Shown here one piece after another: positions 35,528 through 43,638 of a stretch of DNA of 64,000 nt. Position numbers and translations under genes: made by a program. Position 1 is the first letter of the stretch; every line of letters starts with the position of its first letter. The stretch is from Acetomicrobium sp. S15 = DSM 107314. Lineage in GTDB: Bacteria > Synergistota > Synergistia > Synergistales > Thermosynergistaceae. The stretch covers positions 30,220 through 94,219 of the forward strand of contig NZ_JADEVE010000091.1 of NCBI RefSeq assembly GCF_016125955.1. Direction: 5' to 3'. The notes under the pieces are model-generated. The model was given only the letters and a program-made list of their open reading frames with translations. It made no database searches and was not told where the DNA came from.

Positions 35528-36819
35528 CGAACCTCACCTCTCAAACTTTGGAGCTCATCCGAGGACAGCACTTCCCGCGGATCTGTAACCCTTCCGGTGA
35601 CGGCGCTTGCTGCCGCTACAAGCGGTCCGGCCAGGTAAAGGGCGCTTTTCGGATGCCCCATGCGTCCTACGAAGTTCCTGTTGCTCGTCGAGACGCACAC
35701 CTCCCCCTCGGCCAATATCCCGAGGTGCCCGCCAAGGCACGGCCCACAAGTCGGCGTGCACACAGCAGCACCGGCCCTTACGAAAGTATCGATATACCCT
35801 TTTTCTAAAGCTGCGTTATAAACTTCATACGACGCGGGTATAACGATCAGGCGCACGTCGTCGTGCACTGATCTTCCCTTTAAAACCTTCGCCGCCATCT
35901 CTATGTCGGTGAGCCTCCCGTTCGTGCACGAGCCGATGAAGACCTGGTCGATCTTCACGTCTGAGCAATCTTCAGCGGGACGGGCGTTGGCAGGGGAGGA
36001 TGGGGCTGCCACGAGCGGTTTGAGAACGGAGACGTCTATGTCCACCTCTCTGGCGTAGTTAGCCCCTTCGTCGGGGTAGATGGGGTTAAAAGGCCTTACG
36101 GCCCGCTCTTTGGCGTACTTTAGCATCGTCTCGTCGGGTACGAAAATCCCGGCCTTCGCCCCGCCCTCCACGGCCATGTTGGAGATAGTAAAGCGATCGT
36201 CCATGGTCAAGGCCTTTACGGCGGTGCCGTGGAACTCGAGCGCCTGGTATCGGGCTCCCTGAGTGCCTATGATCCCTAAGAGGGCGAGTATCAAGTCTTT
36301 GCCGACGATCCACGGCGGAGGCGTTCCTTCGAAGTTCACCTTTATCGTCGGAGGCACCCTCAGCCATGTCTCACCGAGTGCCCACGCAGCGGCTAAGTCC
36401 GTAGAGCCCATGCCCGTGGCGAAGGCCCCCAAGGCGCCGCCGGTGCAGGTGTGGCTGTCAGCCCCCAAGACGATTTCCCCCGGCAGGATTTGCCCTTGTT
36501 CCGGGAGGAAGGCGTGTTCCACGCCTACGCGCCCCACCTCCCAGTAGAGCATCCCCTGCTCTTTGGCGAAGATGCGCGAGACCTTGACCTGCTGAGCAGA
36601 GGCTATGTCTTTGTTGGGCGTGAAATGGTCGGGCAGGACGGCGCACCTCTTGGGGTCGAATACGTGAGAAGCTCCCATCTCCTTGAAGGCCTTTATGGCC
36701 GGAGGGGCGGTGATGTCGTTGGCAAAGGCGAAATCGACCTTGACGTTGCAGATATCCCCTTCTTTGGCCGATTCGCTGCTGTGTGAAGCTATGATGGCAC
36801 TCGCAAGCGTGCGTTTCAT
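35524..36819 (-). CDS. leuC: 3-isopropylmalate dehydratase large subunit
   Basis: Aconitase-family [4Fe-4S] enzyme of 431 residues, the HacA/LeuC short type matching the short LeuD. Cluster cysteines are visible in FIGSCTNGR and PTCGPCLGGHLG; substrate-binding segments are VLGADSHTCTGGALGAFATG (given in part) and GRMGHPKSALYLAGP. It overlaps leuA and leuD by 4 bp on either side, so the three are translationally coupled. Confidence 0.95.
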   Translation of the reverse strand: MKRTLASAIIASHSSESAKEGDICNVKVDFAFANDITAPPAIKAFKEMGASHVFDPKRCAVLPDHFTPNKDIASAQQVKVSRIFAKEQGMLYWEVGRVGVEHAFLPEQGQILPGEIVLGADSHTCTGGALGAFATGMGSTDLAAAWALGETWLRVPPTIKVNFEGTPPPWIVGKDLILALLGIIGTQGARYQALEFHGTAVKALTMDDRFTISNMAVEGGAKAGIFVPDETMLKYAKERAVRPFNPIYPDEGANYAREVDIDVSVLKPLVAAPSSPANARPAEDCSDVKIDQVFIGSCTNGRLTDIEMAAKVLKGRSVHDDVRLIVIPASYEVYNAALEKGYIDTFVRAGAAVCTPTCGPCLGGHLGILAEGEVCVSTSNRNFVGRMGHPKSALYLAGPLVAAASAVTGRVTDPREVLSSDELQSLRGEVR

Positions 36820-38369
36820 CTTACGACGACCTCCTTTTGGGCTGCTCTGTGGCGCAGGCGGTTCAGCGCATTCACGTATGCCTTTATGCTCGCTTCTATG
36901 ACGTCGGTGCTGGCCCCTCGTCCCTGGGCGGTGGACTCTCCGTCTTTTAGGACGACCACGGCCTCCCCTAACGCATCGGAGTGCTCGCTGACGGCCTGTA
37001 GGCGGAAGCTCACCAGCTCCGGTGAAAGGCCCGTGATGCGGCGGATGGCGCTATAGGCGGCGTTTATGGGGCCGTTGCCCGTGGCCGCGTCGTATCTCTC
37101 TTGCTCGCCATCCCATAGGGTGACGGTGGCCGTAGCTCCGCGACTTCCCACGTGCACCTCGAAGTGGCGCAGCTCGTAATCGTGGTTCGCGGTTTTGCCC
37201 AAGATCTCGTCGACCACGAGCGCCTCCAGATCGCCGTCGGTCACCACTTCCTTGCGGTCGCACAGCTCTTTGAAGACCGCGAAGGCCTTGCGAAGTTCCT
37301 CTTCGGAGAGGGAATAACCCAGCTCTTCCAGGCGCTGGCGGAAAGCGTGGTGCCCCGAATGCTTGCCCAAGACCAAGCGCGTCCCTGGGGCGCCTACGTC
37401 CTCAGGCTTCATTATTTCGTAAGTGGCGCGGTTGCACAGGATGCCGTGCTGGTGGATCCCGGCCTCGTGAGAAAAAGCGTTGTCCCCCACGACGGCCTTG
37501 TTCGGCGGCACTGCCACCCCGGTCAGGCGCGAAACCAACCTGCTCACGCTGTAGAGCTTCGTCGTGTCGATGTTAGTAGATAGGCCGAAGCGATCCTTCC
37601 TGGTCTTCAGGGCCATGATCACCTCTTCGAGCGAGGCGTTGCCGGCCCGCTCACCCAAGCCGTTTATCGTGCCTTCTACCTGGCGCACACCGCTTTGAAC
37701 CGCAGCTAACGAGTTGGCCACCGCCAATCCCAAGTCGTTGTGGCAATGGACGGACCAGATTACGCCGGGAGGCGTTCCGACTCCATCTATGATCTCCTTG
37801 ACAAAGGCAGCGAACTCCTGCGGTATGGCGTAACCCACCGTGTCGGGGATGTTTAACGTGGTGGCACCGCATTCTGCGGCGACCTTGAAAACCTGTATCA
37901 GAAAGGCCGGGTCGGAACGGCTTGCGTCCTCGGCAGAGAATTCCACATCGTCGGTAAAGCCCTTCGCATATGCGACGGCATTTCTCACTTCGTCTAAAAC
38001 CTGCTGACGGCTCATCTTGAGCTTATGCTCCATATGGATGTCGCTCGTGGCTATGAACACGTGGATCCTGGGATGCTCGGCCGACCTCACCGCCTCCCAC
38101 GCCGCGTCGATGTCGCCTTTGCGCGTCCGAGCCAGTCCCGCAACCACCGACCCTTTAACCTCGGAGGCTATGGCTTTCACCGCCTCCAGGTCTCCTGGGG
38201 ATGCGGCTGGGAACCCCGCCTCGATGACGTCGACTTTGAGCTGCGCGAGCTGGCGGGCGATCTGGAGCTTTTCAGCTGTGTTCAGGTTGATGCCAGGTGC
38301 CTGCTCTCCATCTCTCAATGTGGTGTCGAATATCCTCACTACACCGTCAATACCGTCGTTCATCTTCAC
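36816..38369 (-). CDS. leuA: 2-isopropylmalate synthase
   Basis: First step of leucine synthesis: acetyl-CoA plus 2-oxoisovalerate. The 517 residues have the catalytic start FDTTLRDGEQAPG, the metal site HCHNDLGLAVANSLA, and a C-terminal LeuA allosteric domain (HFEVHVGSRGATATVTL, NGPINAAYSAIRRI) for leucine feedback. GTG 38369 is 5 bases after AGGAGGAG; ATG 38363 is the alternative. Citramalate synthase is a related possibility, but the company of leuC and leuD favours LeuA. Confidence 0.93.
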   Translation of the reverse strand: MKMNDGIDGVVRIFDTTLRDGEQAPGINLNTAEKLQIARQLAQLKVDVIEAGFPAASPGDLEAVKAIASEVKGSVVAGLARTRKGDIDAAWEAVRSAEHPRIHVFIATSDIHMEHKLKMSRQQVLDEVRNAVAYAKGFTDDVEFSAEDASRSDPAFLIQVFKVAAECGATTLNIPDTVGYAIPQEFAAFVKEIIDGVGTPPGVIWSVHCHNDLGLAVANSLAAVQSGVRQVEGTINGLGERAGNASLEEVIMALKTRKDRFGLSTNIDTTKLYSVSRLVSRLTGVAVPPNKAVVGDNAFSHEAGIHQHGILCNRATYEIMKPEDVGAPGTRLVLGKHSGHHAFRQRLEELGYSLSEEELRKAFAVFKELCDRKEVVTDGDLEALVVDEILGKTANHDYELRHFEVHVGSRGATATVTLWDGEQERYDAATGNGPINAAYSAIRRITGLSPELVSFRLQAVSEHSDALGEAVVVLKDGESTAQGRGASTDVIEASIKAYVNALNRLRHRAAQKEVVVR

Positions 38370-38389
38370 TCATCTCCTCCTGTTTTTAA

Positions 38390-38410
38390 GCGAGGGGAGT
38401 CACCCCTCGC
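38390..38410 (-). other. Hairpin between ilvC and leuA
   Basis: Perfect 8-bp stem GCGAGGGG / CCCCTCGC with a 5-base loop in the 58-bp gap. On the - strand the hairpin is followed by TTAAAAACAGGAGG, not a T-run, so RNA processing or protection of the ilvNC part of the message is more likely than termination. Confidence 0.55.
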
Positions 38411-38427
38411 TCGGCTTACGGACACGA

Positions 38428-39438
38428 TCAGTACTCGGGGGCTTCTTTTGCCTCCATCCAGGTCATCATGCTGCGAAGCTTTCTCCCCACCTGCTCTATT
38501 TGGTGCTCACGTTCGCTCTTTACCCACTTCTTCATCCTCGGGCGGCCGCTTAAGTTTTCCAATATCCAATCCTTGGCGAATGTGCCGTCTTGAACGGCTT
38601 TGAGTAACTGCTTCATTGTGGAGCGCACGTGCTCGTCTATCACCTTCGGGCCCGCAGTCAGGTCTCCGTATTTTGCAGTGTCGCTGACCGAATAGCGCAT
38701 CCACGTGAGACCCCCTTCGGCCATCATGTCGACGATGAGCTTTAGCTCGTTCAGACACTCAAAATATGCCAGCTCCGGCTGATAGCCGGCCTCTACGAGC
38801 GTCTCAAAGCCGGCCTTCACCAATTCCGTGACGCCGCCGCACAGCACAGCCTGTTCCCCGAAGAGGTCGCTCTCCGTCTCCTCGGCGAAGGTCGTTTCTA
38901 TAACACCGGCCCTGGTGGCGCCCAGACCCTTGGCATATGCCAAAGCCAGGTCTTTTGCCTTGCCGGATGGATTTTGGTATACGGCCAGAAGTGCGGGCAC
39001 GCCCTTACCTTCGGCGAACATGCGGCGCACGAGGTGCCCCGGTCCTTTGGGCGCGATCATGAAGACGTCTACGTTGGACGGCGGCTCGACCTGATGGTAA
39101 TGCACCGTGAAGCCGTGGGCGAATACGAGGGCCTTGCCGGGCCTAAGCTTATCTTTAACCTCTTTTTCGTAGATATCTTTCTGGACGTGGTCTGGCGTCA
39201 GAAAGACGATGAAATCGCCCTCGCGCGCTGCCTCTCCCGGCGAAAGCACCTTGAAGCCGTCATTTGATGCGGTGGCGCGGGAGCGACTTCCTTCATGCAG
39301 CCCGACGACCACGGAGACGCCGCTGTCTCTTAAGTTTTGGGCGTGAGCGTGCCCCTGACTGCCGTAACCTAACACCGCTACGGTCTTGCCTTTGAGAAGC
39401 TCAAGATTCGCATCCTTGTCATAATACATATTTGCCAC
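38428..39438 (-). CDS. ilvC: Ketol-acid reductoisomerase, class I
   Basis: Converts acetolactate to dihydroxyisovalerate with NADPH and Mg2+. The 336-residue length marks the short class I form. The Rossmann motif is [19 protein letters not shown], and [12 protein letters not shown] contains the serines and arginine that bind the NADPH phosphate. The acidic metal ligands lie in [17 protein letters not shown]. Start is GTG with GGAGG 9 bases upstream. It follows ilvN by 34 bp. Confidence 0.95.
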   Translation of the reverse strand: MANMYYDKDANLELLKGKTVAVLGYGSQGHAHAQNLRDSGVSVVVGLHEGSRSRATASNDGFKVLSPGEAAREGDFIVFLTPDHVQKDIYEKEVKDKLRPGKALVFAHGFTVHYHQVEPPSNVDVFMIAPKGPGHLVRRMFAEGKGVPALLAVYQNPSGKAKDLALAYAKGLGATRAGVIETTFAEETESDLFGEQAVLCGGVTELVKAGFETLVEAGYQPELAYFECLNELKLIVDMMAEGGLTWMRYSVSDTAKYGDLTAGPKVIDEHVRSTMKQLLKAVQDGTFAKDWILENLSGRPRMKKWVKSEREHQIEQVGRKLRSMMTWMEAKEAPEY

Positions 39439-39472
39439 TTGTATTCGCCTCCCTTGAAGTTTTGTTCGCCTT

Positions 39473-39967
39473 TCAATTGCTTAACGTTTCGAACCCAGCT
39501 CGTCCTAAAGCCACTGCGCCGCTTCCTGCCATTTCGAGCACCCCGAAGGGCTCGAGCGTCCGCAGCAGCGCTTCCACCTTTTCTGCGTCGCCGGTGACCT
39601 CTAAGATCACGGCGTCGCTCCCCACGTCCACAACCCGGCTTCGGAAGACCTCCGCCGTTTGGAGCAGGTTATGCCTCTCCTCTGGGGAAGCTCGGACCTT
39701 CACGAGCATCATTCGCCGCTCCACGAAGGGCCCCTGGGTGAGATCTTTCACCTCAACTGCCTCCACGAGCTTTTCGAGCTGTTTTATCATCTGTTTTGAG
39801 GATGTCTCATCCGCCTCGACAACTATCGTGAAGCGGGAAAGTCCAGACCTGTGCGTCCTCGTCACGCTCAGACTTTCCACGTTGTAGCCTCGCCGAGAGA
39901 TCAAATTAGAAAGCCGCGCAAGAACCCCCGGATGGTCCTCCGTCAACACCGAAAGTGTCCGCTTCAT
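39473..39967 (-). CDS. ilvN: Acetolactate synthase regulatory subunit
   Basis: 164 residues with an N-terminal ACT domain ([31 protein letters not shown]) that senses valine and a C-terminal domain ending in GSGAVALGR. It activates the IlvB subunit and confers feedback control. ATG 39967 follows AAGGAGG by 8 bases; the GTG at 39976 lies inside that ribosome site. First structural gene after the attenuator. Confidence 0.94.
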   Translation of the reverse strand: MKRTLSVLTEDHPGVLARLSNLISRRGYNVESLSVTRTHRSGLSRFTIVVEADETSSKQMIKQLEKLVEAVEVKDLTQGPFVERRMMLVKVRASPEERHNLLQTAEVFRSRVVDVGSDAVILEVTGDAEKVEALLRTLEPFGVLEMAGSGAVALGRAGFETLSN

Positions 39968-39996
39968 TCTTATCACCTCCTTTTGCTTGAGTGAAT

Positions 39997-40035
39997 AAAA
40001 AAAGGCCGGGATCCCCTTTGCTTAGGATCCCGGCC
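39997..40035 (-). terminator. Attenuator terminator of the ilv-leu operon
   Basis: GGCCGGGATCC and GGATCCCGGCC form a perfect 11-bp, G+C-rich stem with a 10-base loop, followed on the - strand by seven T residues. It lies between the leader peptide stop (40061) and ilvN (39967), the position of a transcription attenuator. Upstream, CCTGGA in the leader coding region can pair with TCCAGG just before the stem, which could form a competing structure. Confidence 0.88.
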
Positions 40036-40060
40036 CTGGAACGCTAAGGTAAAACGGTCC

Positions 40061-40153
40061 TCAAGCTCCAGGAGGGGACCCGCAGCTCAGCGCCAGAATG
40101 CCCAGAATAATTATTACGACTACCGCCAATGCATTGCGGTCTAATCCAGCCAT
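40061..40153 (-). CDS. ilv-leu leader peptide (30 residues)
   Basis: A short open frame with its own ribosome site (AAGGAGGGG about 8 bases before the ATG) placed between a promoter and an attenuator. It encodes 30 residues starting MAGLDRNALA, then VVVIIILGILAL, then SCGSPPGA. Twelve of the 30 residues are Val, Ile or Leu, with three Val and three Ile codons in succession, as in enterobacterial ilv leader peptides. The inference is that ribosome stalling at these codons during shortage of branched-chain aminoacyl-tRNA prevents the terminator from forming. It could instead be a small hydrophobic membrane peptide, but the terminator position argues for attenuation. Confidence 0.82.
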   Translation of the reverse strand: MAGLDRNALAVVVIIILGILALSCGSPPGA

Positions 40154-40212
40154 GAGCTACTCCCCTCCTTTGCTCTTCTCTGATATAAGGACCTGGTCAT
40201 AAACTTGTGGCT

Positions 40213-40241
40213 ATCCTAAACTCCCTAATGCCCCTTGTCAA
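40213..40241 (-). promoter_or_regulatory. Promoter of the ilv-leu operon
   Basis: On the - strand TTGACA (40236-40241) and TAGGAT (40213-40218) are separated by exactly 17 bases. Transcription would start near 40206, 53 bases before the leader peptide start. Confidence 0.8.
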
Positions 40242-40288
40242 CCCCTTAAAATATATTCGTAATCTTCAAATATTTTTAGGATTTTTAA

Positions 40289-40639
40289 CTATGCAGCTAT
40301 TATCGCCCAAAATACCAAGGGGTCGTCGCCGGCGTTGCGTATACCGTGGCTTTCGCCCCTGAAAGCTATAGCGGTATCTCCGGGCCTGACGCGGGTTTCG
40401 ATGCCGTTGTCGTTGTAGATCCCCTCGCCGGAGAGGATGATATAGATCTCCTCGTCGGATTCGTGAGCGTGGTATCCGATGGAGGCGCCGGGTTCAATCT
40501 CTATCCTCGCCACCATCTGGAAGCGGCTGCCCTCGCGCCCTTCTCCGGGGCTTACGACGTAACCGAAAAGCACGCTGCCGATTCCACCCCGGAGCGCCTC
40601 CCTTTTCACCTTGTGCTGTTCCGTAGATTTTACGATCAA
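40289..40639 (-). CDS. Cupin-domain protein
   Basis: Single-domain cupin_2 protein of 116 residues. The metal-binding motif appears as GYHAHESDEEIYIILSGEG (two His, one Glu) and the second as PGDTAIAFRGESHGIRN. Such small cupins act as isomerases, dioxygenases or ligand sensors; no function can be assigned. The TTG start has AGGAGGG about 8 bases upstream. The gene lies just upstream of the ilv promoter on the same strand. Confidence 0.75.
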   Translation of the reverse strand: MIVKSTEQHKVKREALRGGIGSVLFGYVVSPGEGREGSRFQMVARIEIEPGASIGYHAHESDEEIYIILSGEGIYNDNGIETRVRPGDTAIAFRGESHGIRNAGDDPLVFWAIIAA

Positions 40640-40948
40640 TTTCCATCCCTCCTGTGTACGGACAATTCATAAATCGCACTCTATGTATCTTCCTTGTAGG
40701 ATATCATACATGACGACGTCGCATCCGGATTCTATCGATCGAATGCTCCGACAGGTTGCTTACGATGTATTCCCGAGTGCAGTTTTAGCGATTCGTTGTT
40801 TGCGGATGATACGTTCGTGACAATTGCGCTGCCAGACGTTGCGCCAGACGTTTGGCGGATTCGGTTGACGCCTTTGGCGACTTTCAAAATGAAGGTCCGA
40901 TCACCTCCGGCGATGACATTTCCGCCGCTACCTGCGCAATTGTCGCCT
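40640..40948. other. Gap with repeated 11-mer and short direct repeat
   Basis: No gene. GACAATTGCGC (40819-40829) and its inverse GCGCAATTGTC (40934-40944) bracket 104 bp, and GCCAGACGTT occurs twice close together at 40831-40854. The same 11-mer also lies in the nhaC promoter at 43433-43443. Confidence 0.6.
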
Positions 40949-41926
40949 CTACATCTTAAATAAAGTTTTGGCGTTTCCGCTTAAAATTTTTTCTTTTTCA
41001 GATGCAGGGGCATCCAGGGCCTCTATGACGGCCGTGCACTTGGTAAGGCTCCCTATCTGGTGCGGGTAATCGCTCCCCGCCATCATGTGGTCCACCCCCA
41101 CGACTTTGCGGGCGAAGTCTACAGCCAGTGGGTTGAAAGATACGCAATCGATGTACACCTCGGCGATATAGGCAGATGGGGGCTTCGATATCTTTTTGCA
41201 CTCCGGGAAGGCTTCATATCCCCTGTCGAGCCTTTCCGCCAGATAAGGGAGGCAGCCTCCAAGATGAGAAGCCACGAGCTTGACGCCGGGCACCCTGTCT
41301 AAGAGACCGCTGAAGATCAGGCGCGCCACAGCCAACGTAGTGTCAAAGGCAAAACCCAGCGTGGCTGCGAGCCTGTAATCCAAGAAGTTGTCGGCGGGCT
41401 TTGGCGTCGTGGGGTGCAAAAAGAGCGGCACATCCAGTTCTTGGGCCTTTTGGAATATAGGTTCAAACGAAGGATCGTCGAGCATCTTGCCGTCGACGTT
41501 CGTAAAAAGCGTTCCGCCTTTAAGCCCCAGTTCCTTTACTGAACGCTCGAGCTCGCTGGCAGCGGCTTCGGGGGCTTGGAGAGGCAAGGCAGCCAGGGCG
41601 TAGAAGCGCCCTGGATATCTTTTTGTGATCTCGGCGAAGTCGTCGTTCGCCTTTTTGGCCAAAGCTATACCTCGATTCTTTTCCTCTATGTGCACACCCG
41701 GCGTGGTGAGGCTCAAGATTTGCGCATCTATGCCCGCTCTCTCGATGGCTTCGAGGCGATATGCCATATCCCTGTGACCGGGCACAATGACGTTATAATC
41801 CCCCTCATATGACAGGATATAGTTTCCGTCCGCGTCCTCCGCCACCTTGGCGACGCCTGAACCTTCCTTCAGGGCTTTCAGGTACGAGGGCGGGTAAAAA
41901 TGGTTGTGCACGTCTACGGCTTTCAT
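40949..41926 (-). CDS. Metal-dependent amidohydrolase (ACMSD-like, amidohydro_2)
   Basis: TIM-barrel hydrolase or decarboxylase of 325 residues. The metal motif DVHNHFYP is at the N-terminus; later metal or catalytic residues lie in PLFLHPTTPKP, ASHLGGCLPYL and MAGSDYPHQIG. The closest named relatives are aminocarboxymuconate semialdehyde decarboxylase-like proteins. ATG 41926 follows GAGGAG by 6 bases; the longer frame into nhaC is discarded. It follows nhaC by 14 bp, so the antiporter-like protein may carry the substrate or product. Confidence 0.8.
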   Translation of the reverse strand: MKAVDVHNHFYPPSYLKALKEGSGVAKVAEDADGNYILSYEGDYNVIVPGHRDMAYRLEAIERAGIDAQILSLTTPGVHIEEKNRGIALAKKANDDFAEITKRYPGRFYALAALPLQAPEAAASELERSVKELGLKGGTLFTNVDGKMLDDPSFEPIFQKAQELDVPLFLHPTTPKPADNFLDYRLAATLGFAFDTTLAVARLIFSGLLDRVPGVKLVASHLGGCLPYLAERLDRGYEAFPECKKISKPPSAYIAEVYIDCVSFNPLAVDFARKVVGVDHMMAGSDYPHQIGSLTKCTAVIEALDAPASEKEKILSGNAKTLFKM

Positions 41927-41940
41927 GGGCATCTCCTCTC

Positions 41941-43368
41941 TTAGCTTTTGTCTCCGTCTTTTTTGAAAATAGCAAATCCAGCATATCCGTAGATTATAGA
42001 AAATATCGGCACTATCCAGTTTAGCAGGGCGTAGGGGGCGTACGACCACGCCGAGACCTTGAGGATCCCAAAGGTAAAGAGCGCCGCAGTGCTCCAGGGA
42101 ACCAGCGGCGCCGCCATAGTTCCGGCGTCTTCTAAGGTCCTCGACAGCACCCGCGGGTGTATGTTTTTGGCGTCAAAGGCGTCTTTAAAAGCCCTGCCGG
42201 GCAATATCAAGGCCAGCATCTGGTTGCCCGATATGATGAGCACGGCGTAACAGGAGATGATCACCGATAGTATCAGTGCCCCTGTGCTTTTAACCTTGGC
42301 AAGCACCGCGTCGATTATCGTCGAAAGCACGTTGGCTCGCTCCAAGATGCCGCCTAAGGCTGTGGCTATCATGATCAACGCAACCGTGCCCATCATGTTA
42401 TTCAAGCCGCCCCTCGTGAAGAGCTTATCTACGGCAACAATTCCGGTCTTGCTGGCATATCCGTCCGTCGCTGCCTTGAGCACCGGCACTAAATCCACAC
42501 CTTGGGTCAGCATGGCCCAAATGCAGCTTATGACCACCCCAGCCGTAAGGGTCAATATGGCGGGGGTGCGCCTTACGGAAAGCACAATCACAACCAACGG
42601 GGGCACTAACGTCCATAAGCCTATATTAAAGGCCTCAGGAAGCGTGGAGAGCATCGCATTGAGCGTCTCTCCGCCAGCCGCTTCGCCGCCAAATCTCATC
42701 CCCATTACGGCATAAATGGCCAAAGAGACCAAAAAAGCTGGGACGGTGGTATACATCATCGACCCGATGTGCTCGAACAACTCAGCCCCTGCCATAGCCG
42801 GCGCTACGTTTGTGGTGTCTGAAAGCGGTGACATTTTGTCGCCGAAATAAGCGCCTGCTACGATCGCGCCTGCCACCATAGGTAACGGTATGCTCAGCCC
42901 TTCGCCAATCCCTATGAGGGCAAGCCCTATGGTGCCTATGGTGCCGAAAGACGTACCTGTAGCGATCGAGGTGATAGCGCACAAGATAAACGTAGCCGCC
43001 AAGAAAGCCCTGGGGCTTATAAGTTTGAGGCCGTAATAGACGAGCGTCGGCACGGTACCCCCTATGATCCAGATGCCTATCGTCATACCCACTAACATCA
43101 AGATCAAGACTGCAGGAAGGGCGTGCATGATCCCTTCCATCATCGCCGTTTGAAGCTCGCCCCACCTGTAACCTAAGTATCGGGCAAAAAGCCCCGCTAC
43201 TATGGTTCCGGCCACGAGTGGGGTGGTCATCCCCACCCTCAGCCGCACCCCTACGATGACGACGCCGAACGATAAGGCCAAGGCGACGATCGCCTCTAAC
43301 GACGAAGGCTTCCTCGCTGCTCCTCTCTCCGCAGGCTTTCCTCTTAACGCTTCATTCCTCGTCTCCAT
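41941..43368 (-). CDS. NhaC-family Na+/H+ antiporter (or organic-acid antiporter)
   Basis: Membrane protein of 475 residues with about twelve spans. Characteristic NhaC segments are TSIATGTSFGTIGTIGLALIGIG (given in part as TGTSFGTIGTIG), AGAYFGDKMSPLSDTTNVAPAM (in part AYFGDKMSPLSDTTN) and the late LVPWSTAALF. The family exchanges Na+ for H+, and some members exchange malate and lactate. ATG 43368 has GAGGAG just upstream. Promoter and 11-mer repeat lie upstream. Confidence 0.87.
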   Translation of the reverse strand: METRNEALRGKPAERGAARKPSSLEAIVALALSFGVVIVGVRLRVGMTTPLVAGTIVAGLFARYLGYRWGELQTAMMEGIMHALPAVLILMLVGMTIGIWIIGGTVPTLVYYGLKLISPRAFLAATFILCAITSIATGTSFGTIGTIGLALIGIGEGLSIPLPMVAGAIVAGAYFGDKMSPLSDTTNVAPAMAGAELFEHIGSMMYTTVPAFLVSLAIYAVMGMRFGGEAAGGETLNAMLSTLPEAFNIGLWTLVPPLVVIVLSVRRTPAILTLTAGVVISCIWAMLTQGVDLVPVLKAATDGYASKTGIVAVDKLFTRGGLNNMMGTVALIMIATALGGILERANVLSTIIDAVLAKVKSTGALILSVIISCYAVLIISGNQMLALILPGRAFKDAFDAKNIHPRVLSRTLEDAGTMAAPLVPWSTAALFTFGILKVSAWSYAPYALLNWIVPIFSIIYGYAGFAIFKKDGDKS

Positions 43369-43415
43369 AATCTCATCTCCTCTCAAATCGATATACAAAG
43401 CGCAAAGATGTCGTC

Positions 43416-43445
43416 AATATAGGTGACGCAAAGCGCAATTGTCAA
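43416..43445 (-). promoter_or_regulatory. Promoter of the nhaC-amidohydrolase pair
   Basis: On the - strand TTGACA (43440-43445) and TATATT (43416-43421) are separated by 18 bases. The 11-mer GACAATTGCGC starts inside the -35 element (43433-43443). Confidence 0.65.
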
Positions 43446-43638
43446 TTACACGGGGCAATTCATGGTTTTCCCGTACAAGCCGCCAAACTGTTTGTTTCGT
43501 AGCAACCTATTAGTTCACGCTTCATCTTTGTCGTCTCCGTATATTTAGCGATCGTTAAATGACATTATACTTATTAAGCCATAAGGCCGTATCGTTTAAT
43601 ATAATTTCCCCAAACCGTCCCACGATATGGGATTGCTC

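Noticed and set aside
39977..40206. T-box riboswitch ahead of ilvN
   Set aside because: There is a terminator, but no AGGGTGG T-box sequence or specifier stem. A leader peptide with its own ribosome site explains the region better.
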